In this document: positions 37,164 through 47,858 of the stretch, in pieces | How positions within the stretch are numbered: the stretch's first letter is position 1 | Layout: the number at the start of each line of letters is the position of its first letter | Source of the DNA: Microbacterium kunmingense | Lineage (GTDB): Bacteria; Actinomycetota; Actinomycetes; Actinomycetales; Microbacteriaceae | Length of the DNA stretch: 64,000 bases | Reading direction: 5' to 3' | NCBI RefSeq assembly: GCF_023155745.1 | Contig: NZ_JAKNUS010000003.1 | Location: 186,001 to 250,000 of the forward strand | The notes under the pieces: model-generated | The model's input: the letters and a program-made list of their open reading frames with translations, nothing else | What the model was told of the DNA's origin: nothing | Databases searched by the model: none | Translations under genes and position numbers: made by a program

Positions 37164-37955
37164 TTATCCGGCCAGTCGCTGGCGGAGGTCGGCGAGACGC
37201 GAGGACACGCTGGCGTCGATCACGTCATCGGCGATCTGCACGCGCAGACCGCCGACCACGGTCGGGTCGACGACGGCGTTGATCGACACCTCGGTGCCGT
37301 AGCGGGCCGAGAGCGTCCGCGCCAGGCGTGCGATCTGCGCGTCGCTGAGGGCGACGGCGGTGACGACCGTGGCGACCTTGCGGCCCCGCTGGTCGGCGAC
37401 GATGCGCATCGCCCAGGTGAGCAGCTGCCGCACGCGGCGTTCGCGGGGCTGCTGGACGAGGGACTCGGCGATGACGATCGCCGAACCGCTCGCACGCCCC
37501 GTGAGGAGAGAGGACACCAGCCGGCCCTTGGCCGCCGGGTCGCCCAGACGGCTGCCGAGCGCCAGCTCGAGCTCGCCGTTGTCGGCGACGACGCGGGAGA
37601 AGGCGAACAGGTCGGCTTCGACGTCGGCCTGCGGTTCCGCGACGGCGGCGGCGCGCACGGCGAGCTCTTCGACCCCCTCGACGAGGTCGGCGGCCGATGA
37701 CCAGCGCTCCGCGACCACGGCGCCCAGGAGCGTGCGCGTCGTGGCCGACACCTGACGCCCGAAGACGTCGTCGACGACCTTCTGTCGGGCAGGTGCCGGC
37801 GCCGACGCGTCGGCGAGAGCCGAGGCCAGCTGGGGGGTTTCCCCCACCGCGCGTGCGACCCCGAAGAGTTCACGCGCCACACCGAGGTCGGTGATCGCCG
37901 CGGCATCCAGTGCAGCGATACCCGACACCCGAGCCTGCGTGGTCGCGCTTCCCAT
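37164..37955 (-). CDS. atpH: ATP synthase F1 delta subunit
   Basis: A peripheral-stalk subunit (263 residues) linking the b subunit to the top of F1. It has the N-terminal helical domain (LGVARELFGVARAVGE, residues 20-120) and the C-terminal block KVATVVTAVALSDAQIARLA plus VDPTVVGGLRVQIADDVID, typical of delta. The length exceeds the E. coli protein (177) by an internal helical stretch, as in other actinobacteria. The ATG overlaps the atpF stop by one base (TGATG). Confidence 0.95.
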   Translation of the reverse strand: MGSATTQARVSGIAALDAAAITDLGVARELFGVARAVGETPQLASALADASAPAPARQKVVDDVFGRQVSATTRTLLGAVVAERWSSAADLVEGVEELAVRAAAVAEPQADVEADLFAFSRVVADNGELELALGSRLGDPAAKGRLVSSLLTGRASGSAIVIAESLVQQPRERRVRQLLTWAMRIVADQRGRKVATVVTAVALSDAQIARLARTLSARYGTEVSINAVVDPTVVGGLRVQIADDVIDASVSSRLADLRQRLAG

Positions 37956-38533
37956 CAGGAACCCTGCTTCTGACCGGTCGCCGCCTTGGCGGCTTCGTCG
38001 GCCTCGAGCTCGGCGAGGAAGCGGTCGACGACGGCCTGCGCCTTGGCGTCATCGGAGAGGGTCTCTCCGATCACCCCGCCGGCGAGGTCGAGGGCGAGCG
38101 TGCCCACCTCGCTGCGCAGCGACACCAGTGCCGACTGACGCTCCGCCTCGATCTGGGCGTGCGCCGTGGCCGTGATGCGCGCGGCCTCGGAGGCGGCGGC
38201 CTCCTTCGCCTCGGCGAGGATCTTCTTGCCGTCCTCGCGGGCGGCGTCGCGGATCTCACCGGCTTCGCGCCGGGCGTCGGCCAGCTGCGCGGTGTACTCC
38301 TCGAGCGCGGCCTCGGCCTTGCGCTGGGCCTCGTCGGCCTTGGCGATGTTGCCTTCGATCGCGGCAGCGCGCTCGTCGAGCAGCTTCTGCATGCGCGGCA
38401 GAACGATGCGCCAGAACACCGCCAGGATGACGATGAAGCACACCAGCGACCAGATGATGTCGTAGTACGCCGGCAGCAGCGGGTTCTGCGACTCACCCTC
38501 TTCCGCAGCGAGAGTGACAAGAGCGTTCAGCAT
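37955..38533 (-). CDS. atpF: ATP synthase Fo b subunit
   Basis: A 192-residue peripheral-stalk protein with one N-terminal membrane helix (YYDIIWSLVCFIVILAVFW) followed by a long Ala/Glu/Arg-rich coiled coil. ATG 38533 has AAGGAG 5-6 nt upstream. Stop overlaps atpH. Confidence 0.97.
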   Translation of the reverse strand: MLNALVTLAAEEGESQNPLLPAYYDIIWSLVCFIVILAVFWRIVLPRMQKLLDERAAAIEGNIAKADEAQRKAEAALEEYTAQLADARREAGEIRDAAREDGKKILAEAKEAAASEAARITATAHAQIEAERQSALVSLRSEVGTLALDLAGGVIGETLSDDAKAQAVVDRFLAELEADEAAKAATGQKQGS

Positions 38534-38562
38534 CTCGTCTCCTTAAACGTGAGGAAGTCGGA

Positions 38563-39661
<1,099 letters not shown>

Positions 39662-39775
39662 CGCGGGCTCCAGCTTCGGGGCACCGGTCGGGGACCGTTG
39701 CGACGATGGTCGGTGAGAGTCGTTCCGCAGACGCGCGCAGAGCGGCGGGCGGGCGCAAGGACCACCCTATCAAAC

Positions 39776-40291
39776 TCAGGGCGCGGCGTTTTTCCCCGTA
39801 TCCGGGTCCTTCTCGTCGTCGAGAGGCCGGTTCAGGTCGTCATCGGGGTCCGTGGTAGGGAGCGAGACGTCACTGACGTGCGGCACCCGCATTCGCGTGA
39901 GCACCACCACGTCGATCGCGAGCGATGCCAGGACGCTCACCACCACCGCGACGAAGAACACCGGACCCTCCAGCCACGGCTGTCCGCGCAGGATGATCAG
40001 GGCGACGATGAAGATGATGAGCTTGAGGATCCAGCCGCCCATGACGATCCCGAAGAACACCGGGATGTAGAGCGGGTCGCCGAACCAGCGGTTGGCGATG
40101 AGGATGCTGGCGCCGGTGATGCCGAGGAAGACCGCGGCGAGGATCACGCCCGAGAGGGCGCTCCACACCCCGTCGGGCCCTGCCACGAGGCCGCCGACGA
40201 TGGCGGCGGCGACGGCGAGCACCACGGTGACCACCCCCGACCACAGCAGGGTGGTGCGCAGGATCGGATTGCTGGACACGTCGGAGGTCAT
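39776..40291 (-). CDS. AtpI-like membrane protein of the ATP synthase operon
   Basis: A 171-residue protein with four hydrophobic helices (about residues 17-38, 44-66, 77-100 and 108-130) and an acidic C-terminal tail (TTDPDDDLNRPLDDEKDPD). Its size, topology and position just before atpB match AtpI proteins, which assist c-ring assembly, but the sequence is too variable to be sure. The ATG overlaps the upstream wecA stop by 4 nt (ATGA). Confidence 0.75.
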   Translation of the reverse strand: MTSDVSSNPILRTTLLWSGVVTVVLAVAAAIVGGLVAGPDGVWSALSGVILAAVFLGITGASILIANRWFGDPLYIPVFFGIVMGGWILKLIIFIVALIILRGQPWLEGPVFFVAVVVSVLASLAIDVVVLTRMRVPHVSDVSLPTTDPDDDLNRPLDDEKDPDTGKNAAP

Positions 40292-41448
40292 GAGGCTTCC
40301 TGGGGGACGTCGGCGGCGCTGCGGCCGCGCTGGCGAGCGGGGAGGAGGGTGACCACGAGGCAGGCGACGACGCCGACGGCACCGAGGGCGACGCCCAGGA
40401 GGTAGTCTCCCGGCCATTCCTCCTGGGTGCCGACGTACATCAGCAGCACCGCGAGGCTGACCACGGCGGTCCACGAGTAGAAGATGAGCACGGCGTCGCG
40501 GTCGCTGTGCCCCATGTCGAGCATCCGATGGTGCAGATGCTTGCGGTCGGGAGAGAACGGCGACTTGCCGGCGCGCATGCGTCGGATGACGGCGAGGCCG
40601 AAGTCGAGGAGGGGCAGGAGCACCACGACGATCGGCAGGATGATCGGGATGAACGCACCCAGCAGCTGGGAGCGGCCGAAGCGCTCGGGGTCCAGCAGCT
40701 CGGGCGAGAGCTGCCCGGTGATCGAGATCGCCGAGCAGGCCATGAGCAGGCCGAGCATCAGTGCCCCCGAATCGCCCATGAACAGCTTCGCGGGGCTCCA
40801 GTTCAGCGGCAGGAACCCGATGCAGGCCCCGATCAGGATCGCGGCGATGAGCGTGGCGAGGTTGAAGTAGGTGTTCTGGCCGGTGTCGCGCGCGAGCAGG
40901 TAGGAGTAGGCGAAGAAGACGACGTTGGCGATGAGGCAGACACCCGCGACCAGACCGTCCAGACCGTCGATGAAGTTGACCGCGTTCATGACGATCACGA
41001 TCGACAGGACGGTCAGGAGGAAGCTCTGCCACCCGGAGCCGATGATGAGGTCGCCGATCGGCAGGGTGTAGATCTGCAGTCCCCCGAACCACGCGATGAT
41101 GCCCGCCGCGACGAACTGCGCCCCGAGCTTGACCATCCAGTCCAGATCGAACAGGTCGTCGGCGACCCCGACGACCACGATCAGCGCGGTGGCGACGAGG
41201 ATCGCGATGACGGTGCGCGGTTCGAGCCACACGATCGCGAAGAACGGGTTCTGCGACGACACCAGGAAGGCCGCCACGACCCCCAGGAACATCGCCACTC
41301 CCCCGAGGCGCGGCGTGGGGGTCTTGTGCACGTCGCGCTCGCGGATGCCCGGGTAGAGCTTGAAGCGCAGACTCAGTCGCCAGACCACCCACGTCAGGAC
41401 GAACGTGACGGTGGCGGTGAACAGGACGGTGAAGACGTACTGCTTCAC
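40288..41448 (-). CDS. wecA: Undecaprenyl/decaprenyl-phosphate GlcNAc-1-phosphate transferase
   Basis: A 386-residue MraY/WecA/TagO-family membrane transferase that loads GlcNAc-1-phosphate or a similar sugar on the lipid carrier at the start of cell-wall glycan synthesis. About eleven helices. The family aspartates are seen in GVADDLFDLDW and NAVNFIDGLDGLVAG; RKHLHHRML is the cytoplasmic His motif that marks WecA-like members. The same gene (Rv1302) lies before atp genes in Mycobacterium. GTG 41448 overlaps the tsaC stop (GTGA). Confidence 0.93.
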   Translation of the reverse strand: MKQYVFTVLFTATVTFVLTWVVWRLSLRFKLYPGIRERDVHKTPTPRLGGVAMFLGVVAAFLVSSQNPFFAIVWLEPRTVIAILVATALIVVVGVADDLFDLDWMVKLGAQFVAAGIIAWFGGLQIYTLPIGDLIIGSGWQSFLLTVLSIVIVMNAVNFIDGLDGLVAGVCLIANVVFFAYSYLLARDTGQNTYFNLATLIAAILIGACIGFLPLNWSPAKLFMGDSGALMLGLLMACSAISITGQLSPELLDPERFGRSQLLGAFIPIILPIVVVLLPLLDFGLAVIRRMRAGKSPFSPDRKHLHHRMLDMGHSDRDAVLIFYSWTAVVSLAVLLMYVGTQEEWPGDYLLGVALGAVGVVACLVVTLLPARQRGRSAADVPQEAS

Positions 41449-42128
41449 CCTGTGCCCGGCTCCGGATCCTCCAGCAGATCGCCGAGCAGCTCACGGAGTC
41501 GGTCGCGGCCCACCGCGCCCTCGCGGAGGATCCGCACCCGCGGCTCGGCGCCGCGGACCACGAGCGGCGTCGCGTCGACGATGGTCGAGGCGACCCCGAC
41601 GTCGGCCGGCCCGCCGTCGAGGTAGACGGCGATGCTGTCGCCGAGCATCTCCTGCGCCGCACCGATCTCCACCGCCGCCGGGCGCCCGGTGAGATTGGCG
41701 CTGGAGACGGCAAGGGGCCCGGTCTCCTCGAGCAGCTCGAGGGCGATGCGATGGGCGGGCATGCGCACGGCGACCGTGCCGTGCGTCTCTCCGAGGTCCC
41801 ACGACAGCGAGGGCTGGGAGGGGAGGACGATCGTGAGGCCGCCAGGCCAGAACTCCGCGACCAGCCGCTCGACGGGTTCGGGGACCTCGGCCACGAGGGC
41901 CCGGAGCGTCGCCTGCCCCGCCACGAGCACGGGCGGCGGCGACTGACGACCGCGGCCCTTGGCATCGAGCAGCCGCTGGACGGCGCGGGCGTTGAAGGCG
42001 TCGGCGGCCACGCCGTAGACGGTGTCGGTGGGCATCACGACGAGGTCGCCGCGGCCGATGGCCTGCCGGGCCTGCCGCATGCCGGGGAGGAGCTGCTCGT
42101 CGTCACGGCAGTCGAAGAGGGTAGACAT
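41445..42128 (-). CDS. tsaC: L-threonylcarbamoyladenylate synthase (Sua5/YrdC family)
   Basis: A 227-residue enzyme that starts t6A modification of tRNAs from threonine, bicarbonate and ATP. The YrdC core covers most of the chain: MPTDTVYGVAADAF, LVAEFWPGGLTIVLP, VAVRMPAHRIALELL and GPLAVSSANLTG. The Sua5 C-terminal domain is absent. A TAGACT box is 9 nt before ATG 42128. It overlaps wecA, and prmC lies 66 nt upstream, the usual actinobacterial order. Confidence 0.93.
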   Translation of the reverse strand: MSTLFDCRDDEQLLPGMRQARQAIGRGDLVVMPTDTVYGVAADAFNARAVQRLLDAKGRGRQSPPPVLVAGQATLRALVAEVPEPVERLVAEFWPGGLTIVLPSQPSLSWDLGETHGTVAVRMPAHRIALELLEETGPLAVSSANLTGRPAAVEIGAAQEMLGDSIAVYLDGGPADVGVASTIVDATPLVVRGAEPRVRILREGAVGRDRLRELLGDLLEDPEPGTG

Positions 42129-42194
42129 GACGCCACGAGTCTACGGCCCGGCGCTCGCAGACCCCCCTCCCGGACCCGCCGCGCCGGCACCCGG

Positions 42195-43073
42195 TCAGGG
42201 CCGGAGCGCGGTGGTCGCCCGGTCGCGCAGGGTGAGATCCCGGTGGGTGGCGGCGGCGCGCCATCCGTCCGAGGTCAGCAGATCCCGGATGGCGGCTCCC
42301 TGCCATTCACCGTGCTCGATGATCAGCACACCGCCCGGATGCAGCAGTCGCATGCCCACGCCGCTCAGCACCCGGATGACGTCCAGGCCGTCGGGGCCGC
42401 CGTAGAGCGCCGCGGGCGGGTCGAAGAACCGCACCTCCGGGTCGCGCGGGATGGCGTCGTCGGGAACATAGGGCGGGTTGGACACGACGACCGACACCGT
42501 CCCGTCGAGCTCGCCGAACGCCGCCGCGAGGTCGACGAAGGCGACGCGGGCGTTGCGTGCTCCGACCGCGGCGAAGTTCTCCTTGGCCCAGAGGAACGCC
42601 GCGACGTCGTTCTCGGCCGCGTGGACCTGCGCGTGAGGCACCTCGGTGGCAAGGGACAGGGCGATGGCTCCGCTGCCGGTCCCGAGGTCGACGGCCACGG
42701 GCTCCGGCGAGGCCGCGGCCCGGAGGGCGTCGATGGCCAGCTGGGCGACCATCTCGGTCTCCGGGCGGGGGACGAACACTCCAGGGCCGACGCGGAGCTC
42801 GAGGTGACGGAACGGGGCGGACCCGGTGAGGTGCTGGAGGGGGACGCGCGTGGCCCGCTGGGCGACGACGTCGTCGAAGCGCGCACGGTCGGCGGCATCC
42901 AGGCGGGCACCTCGGATCACGGCGGCCTGCACCTCGCCCCGGCCGACCCCCAGCACGTGGGCGGCGAGGAGTTCGGCGTCGACCTCCGCGCCCCCGACTC
43001 CGGCGCGCTCGAGCCGCACGCGGGCGTCGCGAAGGGCGTCCGAGAGCGCGGAATCGTCGGGAGGGGTGTGCAT
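42195..43073 (-). CDS. prmC: Peptide chain release factor N5-glutamine methyltransferase
   Basis: A 292-residue SAM enzyme that methylates the GGQ glutamine of release factors. Catalytic motif [11 protein letters not shown] and SAM-binding [15 protein letters not shown] are both present; the N-terminal helical domain covers about residues 1-75. ATG 43073 ([11 protein letters not shown]) is preferred over a longer frame. Normally prfA is next to prmC; here a 4.7-kb block with the cys genes lies between them. Divergent from cysK. Confidence 0.93.
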   Translation of the reverse strand: MHTPPDDSALSDALRDARVRLERAGVGGAEVDAELLAAHVLGVGRGEVQAAVIRGARLDAADRARFDDVVAQRATRVPLQHLTGSAPFRHLELRVGPGVFVPRPETEMVAQLAIDALRAAASPEPVAVDLGTGSGAIALSLATEVPHAQVHAAENDVAAFLWAKENFAAVGARNARVAFVDLAAAFGELDGTVSVVVSNPPYVPDDAIPRDPEVRFFDPPAALYGGPDGLDVIRVLSGVGMRLLHPGGVLIIEHGEWQGAAIRDLLTSDGWRAAATHRDLTLRDRATTALRP

Positions 43074-43161
43074 GACCGTCGTCCAGACTGTCACATTCGG
43101 GCCCCCTGGCCGCTCCTCCCGTAGGCTTTCACCGTCACCCCTACCGCCCGAAAGGTCAGCC

Positions 43162-44100
43162 ATGCCCGGCATCCACCCCGACATCACGTCCGCTTTCGGC
43201 GACACGCCGCTCGTCCGACTGAACCGGGTCACCGAGGGCCTTCCCGGCACCGTTATCGCCAAGCTCGAGTTCTACAATCCCGCCTCCAGCGTCAAGGATC
43301 GCCTCGGCATCGCGATCGTGGATGCGGCGGAGGCGTCGGGCGAACTGAAGCCCGGCGGCACCATCGTCGAAGCGACGAGCGGCAACACCGGCATCGCGCT
43401 CGCGATGGTGGGCGCCGCCCGCGGCTACAAGGTGGTCCTGGCGATGCCGTCCTCCATGTCGATCGAGCGGCGTATTCTGCTTCGCGCATACGGCGCCGAG
43501 GTCATCCTCACCGATCCCGCAGGCGGAATGAAGGGCGCGGTCGCGAAGGCGCAGGAGATCGTCGCCGAGACCCCGGGGGCGGTCCTCGCCCGTCAGTTCG
43601 AGAACGAGGCCAACCCGGCCATCCACCGCAAGACCACTGCCGAGGAGATCCTGCGCGACACCGACGGCGCCGTCGACTACCTCGTCGCGGGGATCGGCAC
43701 CGGCGGCACCATCACGGGTGTGGGGCAGGTGCTGAAGGACCGCGTTCCCGGCGTGAAGATCGTCGCGGTCGAGCCGGCCGACTCCCCCCTCCTGACCAAG
43801 GGCACGCCCGGTCCCCACAAGATCCAGGGGATCGGCCCCAACTTCATCCCCGCCATCCTCGACCGCGACGTGATCGACGAGGTCTTCGACGTCGAGTTCG
43901 ACGACGCCGTCGCCACCGCGCGTGACGTCGGCGCACGCGAAGGCATCCTCGTGGGGATCTCCTCGGGTGCGGCGGTCTGGGCGGCGCTGCAGCTGGCGGC
44001 GCGTCCCGAGGCGGCCGGCAAGAACATCGTCGTGATCATCCCCTCGTTCGGCGAGCGCTACCTCTCGACGCCCCTGTACGCCGACCTGCGCGAGGACTGA
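43162..44100 (+). CDS. cysK: Cysteine synthase A, paralogue 1 (VKDR type)
   Basis: A 312-residue PLP enzyme making cysteine from O-acetylserine and sulfide. The PLP lysine lies in [19 protein letters not shown]; the phosphate loop is [13 protein letters not shown], and [10 protein letters not shown] binds the substrate carboxylate. ATG 43162 has AAAGG 8 nt upstream; TAGGCT at 43122-43127 is the likely -10 box. The next gene is a tandem paralogue. Confidence 0.95.
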   Translation: MPGIHPDITSAFGDTPLVRLNRVTEGLPGTVIAKLEFYNPASSVKDRLGIAIVDAAEASGELKPGGTIVEATSGNTGIALAMVGAARGYKVVLAMPSSMSIERRILLRAYGAEVILTDPAGGMKGAVAKAQEIVAETPGAVLARQFENEANPAIHRKTTAEEILRDTDGAVDYLVAGIGTGGTITGVGQVLKDRVPGVKIVAVEPADSPLLTKGTPGPHKIQGIGPNFIPAILDRDVIDEVFDVEFDDAVATARDVGAREGILVGISSGAAVWAALQLAARPEAAGKNIVVIIPSFGERYLSTPLYADLRED

Positions 44101-44133
44101 ACCGGGCCCGCCCGGGTTCGAGAGGCCACTGCC

Positions 44134-45087
44134 GTGTCCGCGATCCATCCCGACATCACCACCGCCTTCGGCGGCACCCCGCTCGTGCGGTTGAACGCGC
44201 TGACGAAGGGCCTGGGCGCTGAGGTCGTCGCCAAACTGGAGTTCTACAACCCGGGGGCGAGCGTGAAATGCCGCCTCGGGATCGCGCTCATCGACGCCGC
44301 GGAGGCTTCGGGAGAGCTACGACCCGGCGGCACGATCGTGGAGTCGACGAGCGGGAACACCGGCATCGCCCTGGCCCTCGCAGGTGCCGCTCGCGGCTAC
44401 CGCGTGATCCTCACCATGCCCGCGTCGATGTCGAAGGAGCGGCGGACGCTGCTGAAGGCCTACGGGGCCGAGCTGGTCCTCACCGATCCCTACAAGGGGA
44501 TGACCGAGGCGGTCCGCACCGCACGGCAGATCGCCGCCGACACTCCCGGGGCGATCCTCGCGCGGCAGTTCGAGCATCCGGCCAATCCCGAGATCCACCG
44601 GCGTACGACCGCGGAGGAGATCTGGCGCGACACCGACGGGCGCGTGGACTACTTCGTCGCGGGCTCCGGCACAGGCGGCACCATCACCGGCGTCGGCCGC
44701 GTGCTGAAGGAGCGCAATCCCGCCGTGAAGGTCGTGCTCGTCCAGCCCGCCGATTCTCCCGTCCTCACGGAGGGCCGGGCGGGCGGTCACCGCATCCAGG
44801 GCATCGGACCGAACTTCGTCCCCGATGTCCTGGACCGGGAGGTCGTCGACGAGATCATCGACGCCGACTTCGACGACGCGATCCGGGTCGCTCGGGATCT
44901 CGCCACCCGCGAGGGCATCCTGGCGGGGATGTCGGCGGGCGCGGCGGTGAGCGCGGCGCTTCAGATCGCACGCCGCCCCGAGGCATCCGGCGCACGGATC
45001 GTCGTGATCGTGCCCGATTCGGGGGAACGATACCTCTCGACGGCGATGTACGCCGATCTTCGCGAAGAAGAGGCGGTGCCGGCATGA
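44134..45087 (+). CDS. cysK: Cysteine synthase A, paralogue 2 (VKCR type)
   Basis: A 317-residue second O-acetylserine sulfhydrylase, clearly a tandem duplicate of the preceding gene ([16 protein letters not shown] shared at the N-terminus). The PLP lysine is in [17 protein letters not shown], the VKCR form of enterobacterial CysK, while the first copy has VKDR. GTG 44134 follows AGAGG. Its stop overlaps cysE (ATGA), so it is translationally coupled to the acetyltransferase it would bind in a cysteine synthase complex. Confidence 0.93.
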   Translation: MSAIHPDITTAFGGTPLVRLNALTKGLGAEVVAKLEFYNPGASVKCRLGIALIDAAEASGELRPGGTIVESTSGNTGIALALAGAARGYRVILTMPASMSKERRTLLKAYGAELVLTDPYKGMTEAVRTARQIAADTPGAILARQFEHPANPEIHRRTTAEEIWRDTDGRVDYFVAGSGTGGTITGVGRVLKERNPAVKVVLVQPADSPVLTEGRAGGHRIQGIGPNFVPDVLDREVVDEIIDADFDDAIRVARDLATREGILAGMSAGAAVSAALQIARRPEASGARIVVIVPDSGERYLSTAMYADLREEEAVPA

Positions 45088-45662
45088 TCCTCACCCGCGC
45101 CGTCACGCGGGTGCGCGAGGACCTTGCGGCGGCGAAGCTGCGTGACCCCGCCGCGCGGGGCGCCTTCGAGATCGCGCTGCTCTATCCGGGTCTTCATGCT
45201 GTCTGGGCGCACCGCGTCTGGCATGCGCTGTGGCGGCGCGGACTCCGCTTCCCCGCCCGGTTGGGCTCGCAGGTCACCCGCTGGCTCACCGGAATCGAGA
45301 TCCATCCCGGGGCGGTCATCGGCCGCCGCTTCTTCATCGACCACGGCATGGGGGTCGTCATCGGCGAGACGGCCGAGGTCGGCGACGACGTGATGCTCTA
45401 TCACGGCGTGACGCTGGGCGGTCGTCAGCGGGAGGGCGGGAAGCGCCACCCCACCCTCCTCGACGGTGTCGCCGTGGGTGCCGGCGCGAAGATCCTCGGG
45501 CCCATCACGATCGGGGCACGCTCGGTCGTGGGCGCGAACGCCGTCGTCACCAAGGATGCCCCCGCCGACAGCGTTCTGGTCGGCGTGCCCGCGAAGCCCC
45601 GTCCGCGGCGCGAGGGGATGGACACCCGCGCGGTGCTCACCGCTCCGGAGTACGTGATCTGA
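45084..45662 (+). CDS. cysE: Serine O-acetyltransferase
   Basis: A 192-residue short-form enzyme supplying O-acetylserine. The left-handed beta-helix starts at [21 protein letters not shown]; the catalytic His is in [16 protein letters not shown] and HGVTLGG. The C-terminus ends in APEYVI, an isoleucine tail that can insert into the active site of CysK. Overlaps cysK2 by 4 nt. Confidence 0.95.
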   Translation: MILTRAVTRVREDLAAAKLRDPAARGAFEIALLYPGLHAVWAHRVWHALWRRGLRFPARLGSQVTRWLTGIEIHPGAVIGRRFFIDHGMGVVIGETAEVGDDVMLYHGVTLGGRQREGGKRHPTLLDGVAVGAGAKILGPITIGARSVVGANAVVTKDAPADSVLVGVPAKPRPRREGMDTRAVLTAPEYVI

Positions 45663-45668
45663 GCGTGT

Positions 45669-46091
45669 TCAGGCCCGAGCGTCCCGACCGTCGCGCCGAT
45701 CGTCGATGCGGCGCTTGAGGAAGATCATCGGAAGGAACAGGGTCGCCAGGGCCGTGACGAGCCACACGATCACCGGCGCCAGGATCCAGGTCAGGACGAA
45801 CGGCTGGCCGATCGTGATCCCCGCCCCCGGGATGAGGACCACCACGACGAGCGCGACGAGGGTCGAGATGATGCCGATCCCCCCGAGAAGTGCGGGGGCG
45901 TTCCGGCGCGCGACGCTCGCGATCCACGGGGTGAGGATGCTCTGCAGCACCGCGAAGATGACGATGGCGAGGGCGAACCCCCACCAGTTGCGCCAGTCGA
46001 TGAGGAACCCGGGGAGCAGCAGATCCGCCACGATCAGCCCGAGCGCCGCGGAGACGAGGAAGATGAGCGCGCGGATGAGGAAGATGATCAC
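45669..46091 (-). CDS. Phage holin family 4 (PF04020-like) membrane protein
   Basis: A 140-residue protein of four hydrophobic helices with RNWWGFALAIVIFAVLQSIL and TLVALVVVVLIPG, the pattern of the small membrane proteins named after phage holins. In actinobacterial chromosomes they are ordinary housekeeping proteins of unknown role. GTG 46091 sits 6 nt behind TACCCT (46098-46103), so it is probably leaderless. Confidence 0.8.
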   Translation of the reverse strand: MIIFLIRALIFLVSAALGLIVADLLLPGFLIDWRNWWGFALAIVIFAVLQSILTPWIASVARRNAPALLGGIGIISTLVALVVVVLIPGAGITIGQPFVLTWILAPVIVWLVTALATLFLPMIFLKRRIDDRRDGRDARA

Positions 46092-46097
46092 GCGCTC

Positions 46098-46103
46098 AGG
46101 GTA
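46098..46103 (-). promoter_or_regulatory. -10 box of leaderless holin-like gene
   Basis: TACCCT on the minus strand, six bases before GTG 46091. Confidence 0.55.
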
Positions 46104-46181
46104 CGCCCCGGCGCCGTCCGCCGCCGGCCGTACGGGCGCGCCACGCCGCGGCATCCCGCCGGAACGGACGGCGGTCGGAGG

Positions 46182-47579
46182 ATGAGCGATCTCCTCGCGA
46201 TGTCGGCGGTCGATCTCGCGGCGGCGCTGCAACGGCGGGAACTGCGCGCCGTCGAGGTCGTCGAGGCTGCTCTCGCCCGGGCGGCGGAGACGAGGGAACT
46301 CGGGGCTTTCGTCGAGCTGATCGGCGATCAGGCCCTCGAGCAGGCCGCGCAGCGCGACGCCGCAGCGCCGGAGGGGCCGCTCTGGGGCATCCCGATCGCG
46401 GACAAGGATCTGGTGGCGCGCGCGGGCGTTCCCACCCGGTACGGATCGCGTGCCCGCGCCGATTTCGTCCCCACGGTGTCCGACCCGCTCGCTGCGGCCC
46501 TGGATCGCGCGGGCGCGGTGAGCATCGGCAAGACGAGCACGTCCGAGTTCGGACTCACGGGGTACACCGAGCCCCGAGGCGGCGGCGCTTGGGCCCGCGA
46601 CCCCTGGAATCCCTGGGACGGTGCCGGCGGCTCGAGCGGTGGAGCCGCGGTCGCCGTGGCCACCGGGGTCCTGGCGGTGGCCCCGGCCTCGGACGGCGGC
46701 GGCTCGATCCGGATCCCTGCGGCCACGGTGGGCGTCGTCGGGCTGAAGCCCTCGCGCGGGCGCCTTCCTGTGGGTTCGGGCCTGGACGCCCCGGAGGGCC
46801 TCGCCGTCACGGGGCCGATCGCCCGGACGGTCGCCGATGCCGCCTTCCTCCTCGACGCCCTGTGCGGGCTCGCGCCGTACGACTTCTCGGTCCGCGCCGT
46901 CGACAGGCCGCCCTTCCTTCCGGCGACGGCGGCTGACCCGCCGCGATTGCGGGTAGGCGTCACCGTCGTGTCGCCCTGGGACGACGACATCGAGGTCACC
47001 GTGGATCCGACGGCGGTCGACGCGGTCCAGCGGGCCGCGACGATGCTCGCCTCCGCGGGGCATGAGATGACGGATGCCACGTGGCGGCCGCACGGCTACG
47101 GGGCGCTCTTCCGGGTGCTGTGGCGGGCGAGCGCCGCGCGCATCCCGCTCACCGACGACGACCTGCAGGTCGTGGAACCGCTCACGGCATGGCTCGTGCG
47201 CGAGGGGCGATCGCTGGACGCACGGGCCCTCCTCGGCGCCTTGGCTGCGGCCCGGGCCTTCGAGCGGGAGACCGTGTCGGCCTTCGCTCCCTACGACGTG
47301 GTGCTCACGCCTGCGCTCGCGCAGACGCCCCGGCCCATCGGCTGGTACGACGGCGACGACCCCGAGCGCTGCTTCGCGCAGCAGGTGCAGTACGCGCCGT
47401 TCAGCAGCTTCGTCAACGTGGCGGGCCTGCCGGCGATCGTCCTCCCCCTCACGATGGCCGGCGGACACCCGGTGAGCGTGCAGCTCATCGGCCGCCCGGG
47501 CGCCGAGCGGACCGTCCTTGCAGCCGCCGCGCAGCTGGAGCGGATGCGGGGGCTCCTCCCCCGTCCGCCGGCGCCCTGA
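46182..47579 (+). CDS. Amidase (amidase signature family)
   Basis: A 465-residue Ser-cisSer-Lys hydrolase. The Lys is in GIPIADKDLVAR, the cis-Ser in GAGGSSGGAAVAVATG, and the nucleophile in ASDGGGSIRIPAATVG. The substrate is unknown; it is similar in layout to the GatA family but unlinked to gatB/gatC. The start ATG 46182 is immediately behind CGGAGG, which is too close for a normal ribosome-binding site, so the start is not certain. Confidence 0.9.
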   Translation: MSDLLAMSAVDLAAALQRRELRAVEVVEAALARAAETRELGAFVELIGDQALEQAAQRDAAAPEGPLWGIPIADKDLVARAGVPTRYGSRARADFVPTVSDPLAAALDRAGAVSIGKTSTSEFGLTGYTEPRGGGAWARDPWNPWDGAGGSSGGAAVAVATGVLAVAPASDGGGSIRIPAATVGVVGLKPSRGRLPVGSGLDAPEGLAVTGPIARTVADAAFLLDALCGLAPYDFSVRAVDRPPFLPATAADPPRLRVGVTVVSPWDDDIEVTVDPTAVDAVQRAATMLASAGHEMTDATWRPHGYGALFRVLWRASAARIPLTDDDLQVVEPLTAWLVREGRSLDARALLGALAAARAFERETVSAFAPYDVVLTPALAQTPRPIGWYDGDDPERCFAQQVQYAPFSSFVNVAGLPAIVLPLTMAGGHPVSVQLIGRPGAERTVLAAAAQLERMRGLLPRPPAP

Positions 47580-47643
47580 CCCTCCCGCGTCGCTCCCGCG
47601 GCGCTCCTGGCGCCGCTCCCGCAGCGCTCCTCGGCTGCACAGC

Positions 47644-47708
47644 GGAGGAGATCCGCACGTGGGAGGGCTTCGCCGCAGCATCCGTCCTCCCGTGCACGGA
47701 TCTCCTCC
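47644..47708. terminator. Imperfect 23-bp inverted repeat downstream of amidase
   Basis: Arms 47644-47666 and 47686-47708 match outside a central 6-bp mismatch (GGAGGAGATCCG...GGAGG against its complement). It may terminate the amidase transcript. Confidence 0.6.
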
Positions 47709-47709
47709 C

Positions 47710-47804
47710 GTGTGCCGCTGAGATGGTGGTGCGCCGCTGAGATGGTGGTGCGCCGCTGAGACGACGGTGCGCCGCCGAGAGGGCCGCGCGCCGCTCAACG
47801 TCGG
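47710..47804. repeat. Five degenerate 19-bp tandem repeats
   Basis: Units of 19 bp start at 47710, 47729, 47748, 47767 and 47786. The first two differ at one base (GTGYGCCGCTGAGATGGTG); the third, fourth and fifth drift progressively. They lie in the spacer between the convergent amidase and prfA genes and are not part of a convincing gene. Confidence 0.8.
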
Positions 47805-47831
47805 TACGCGGCCCTGCGCCCGGAAGCGGGC

Positions 47832-47858
47832 GACGCCTCCGATAACGGAGGTGGCGTC
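47832..47858 (-). terminator. Hairpin at the end of prfA
   Basis: GACGCC and TCCG pair with CGGA and GGCGTC around a small loop, with a 3-nt bulge. It overlaps the prfA stop (47857-47859) and probably terminates the thrB-rho-prfA transcript. Confidence 0.55.

Noticed and set aside
45669..46091. Prophage remnant at the holin-family gene
   Set aside because: The family name is historical; the gene is leaderless, host-like in composition and has no phage neighbours.
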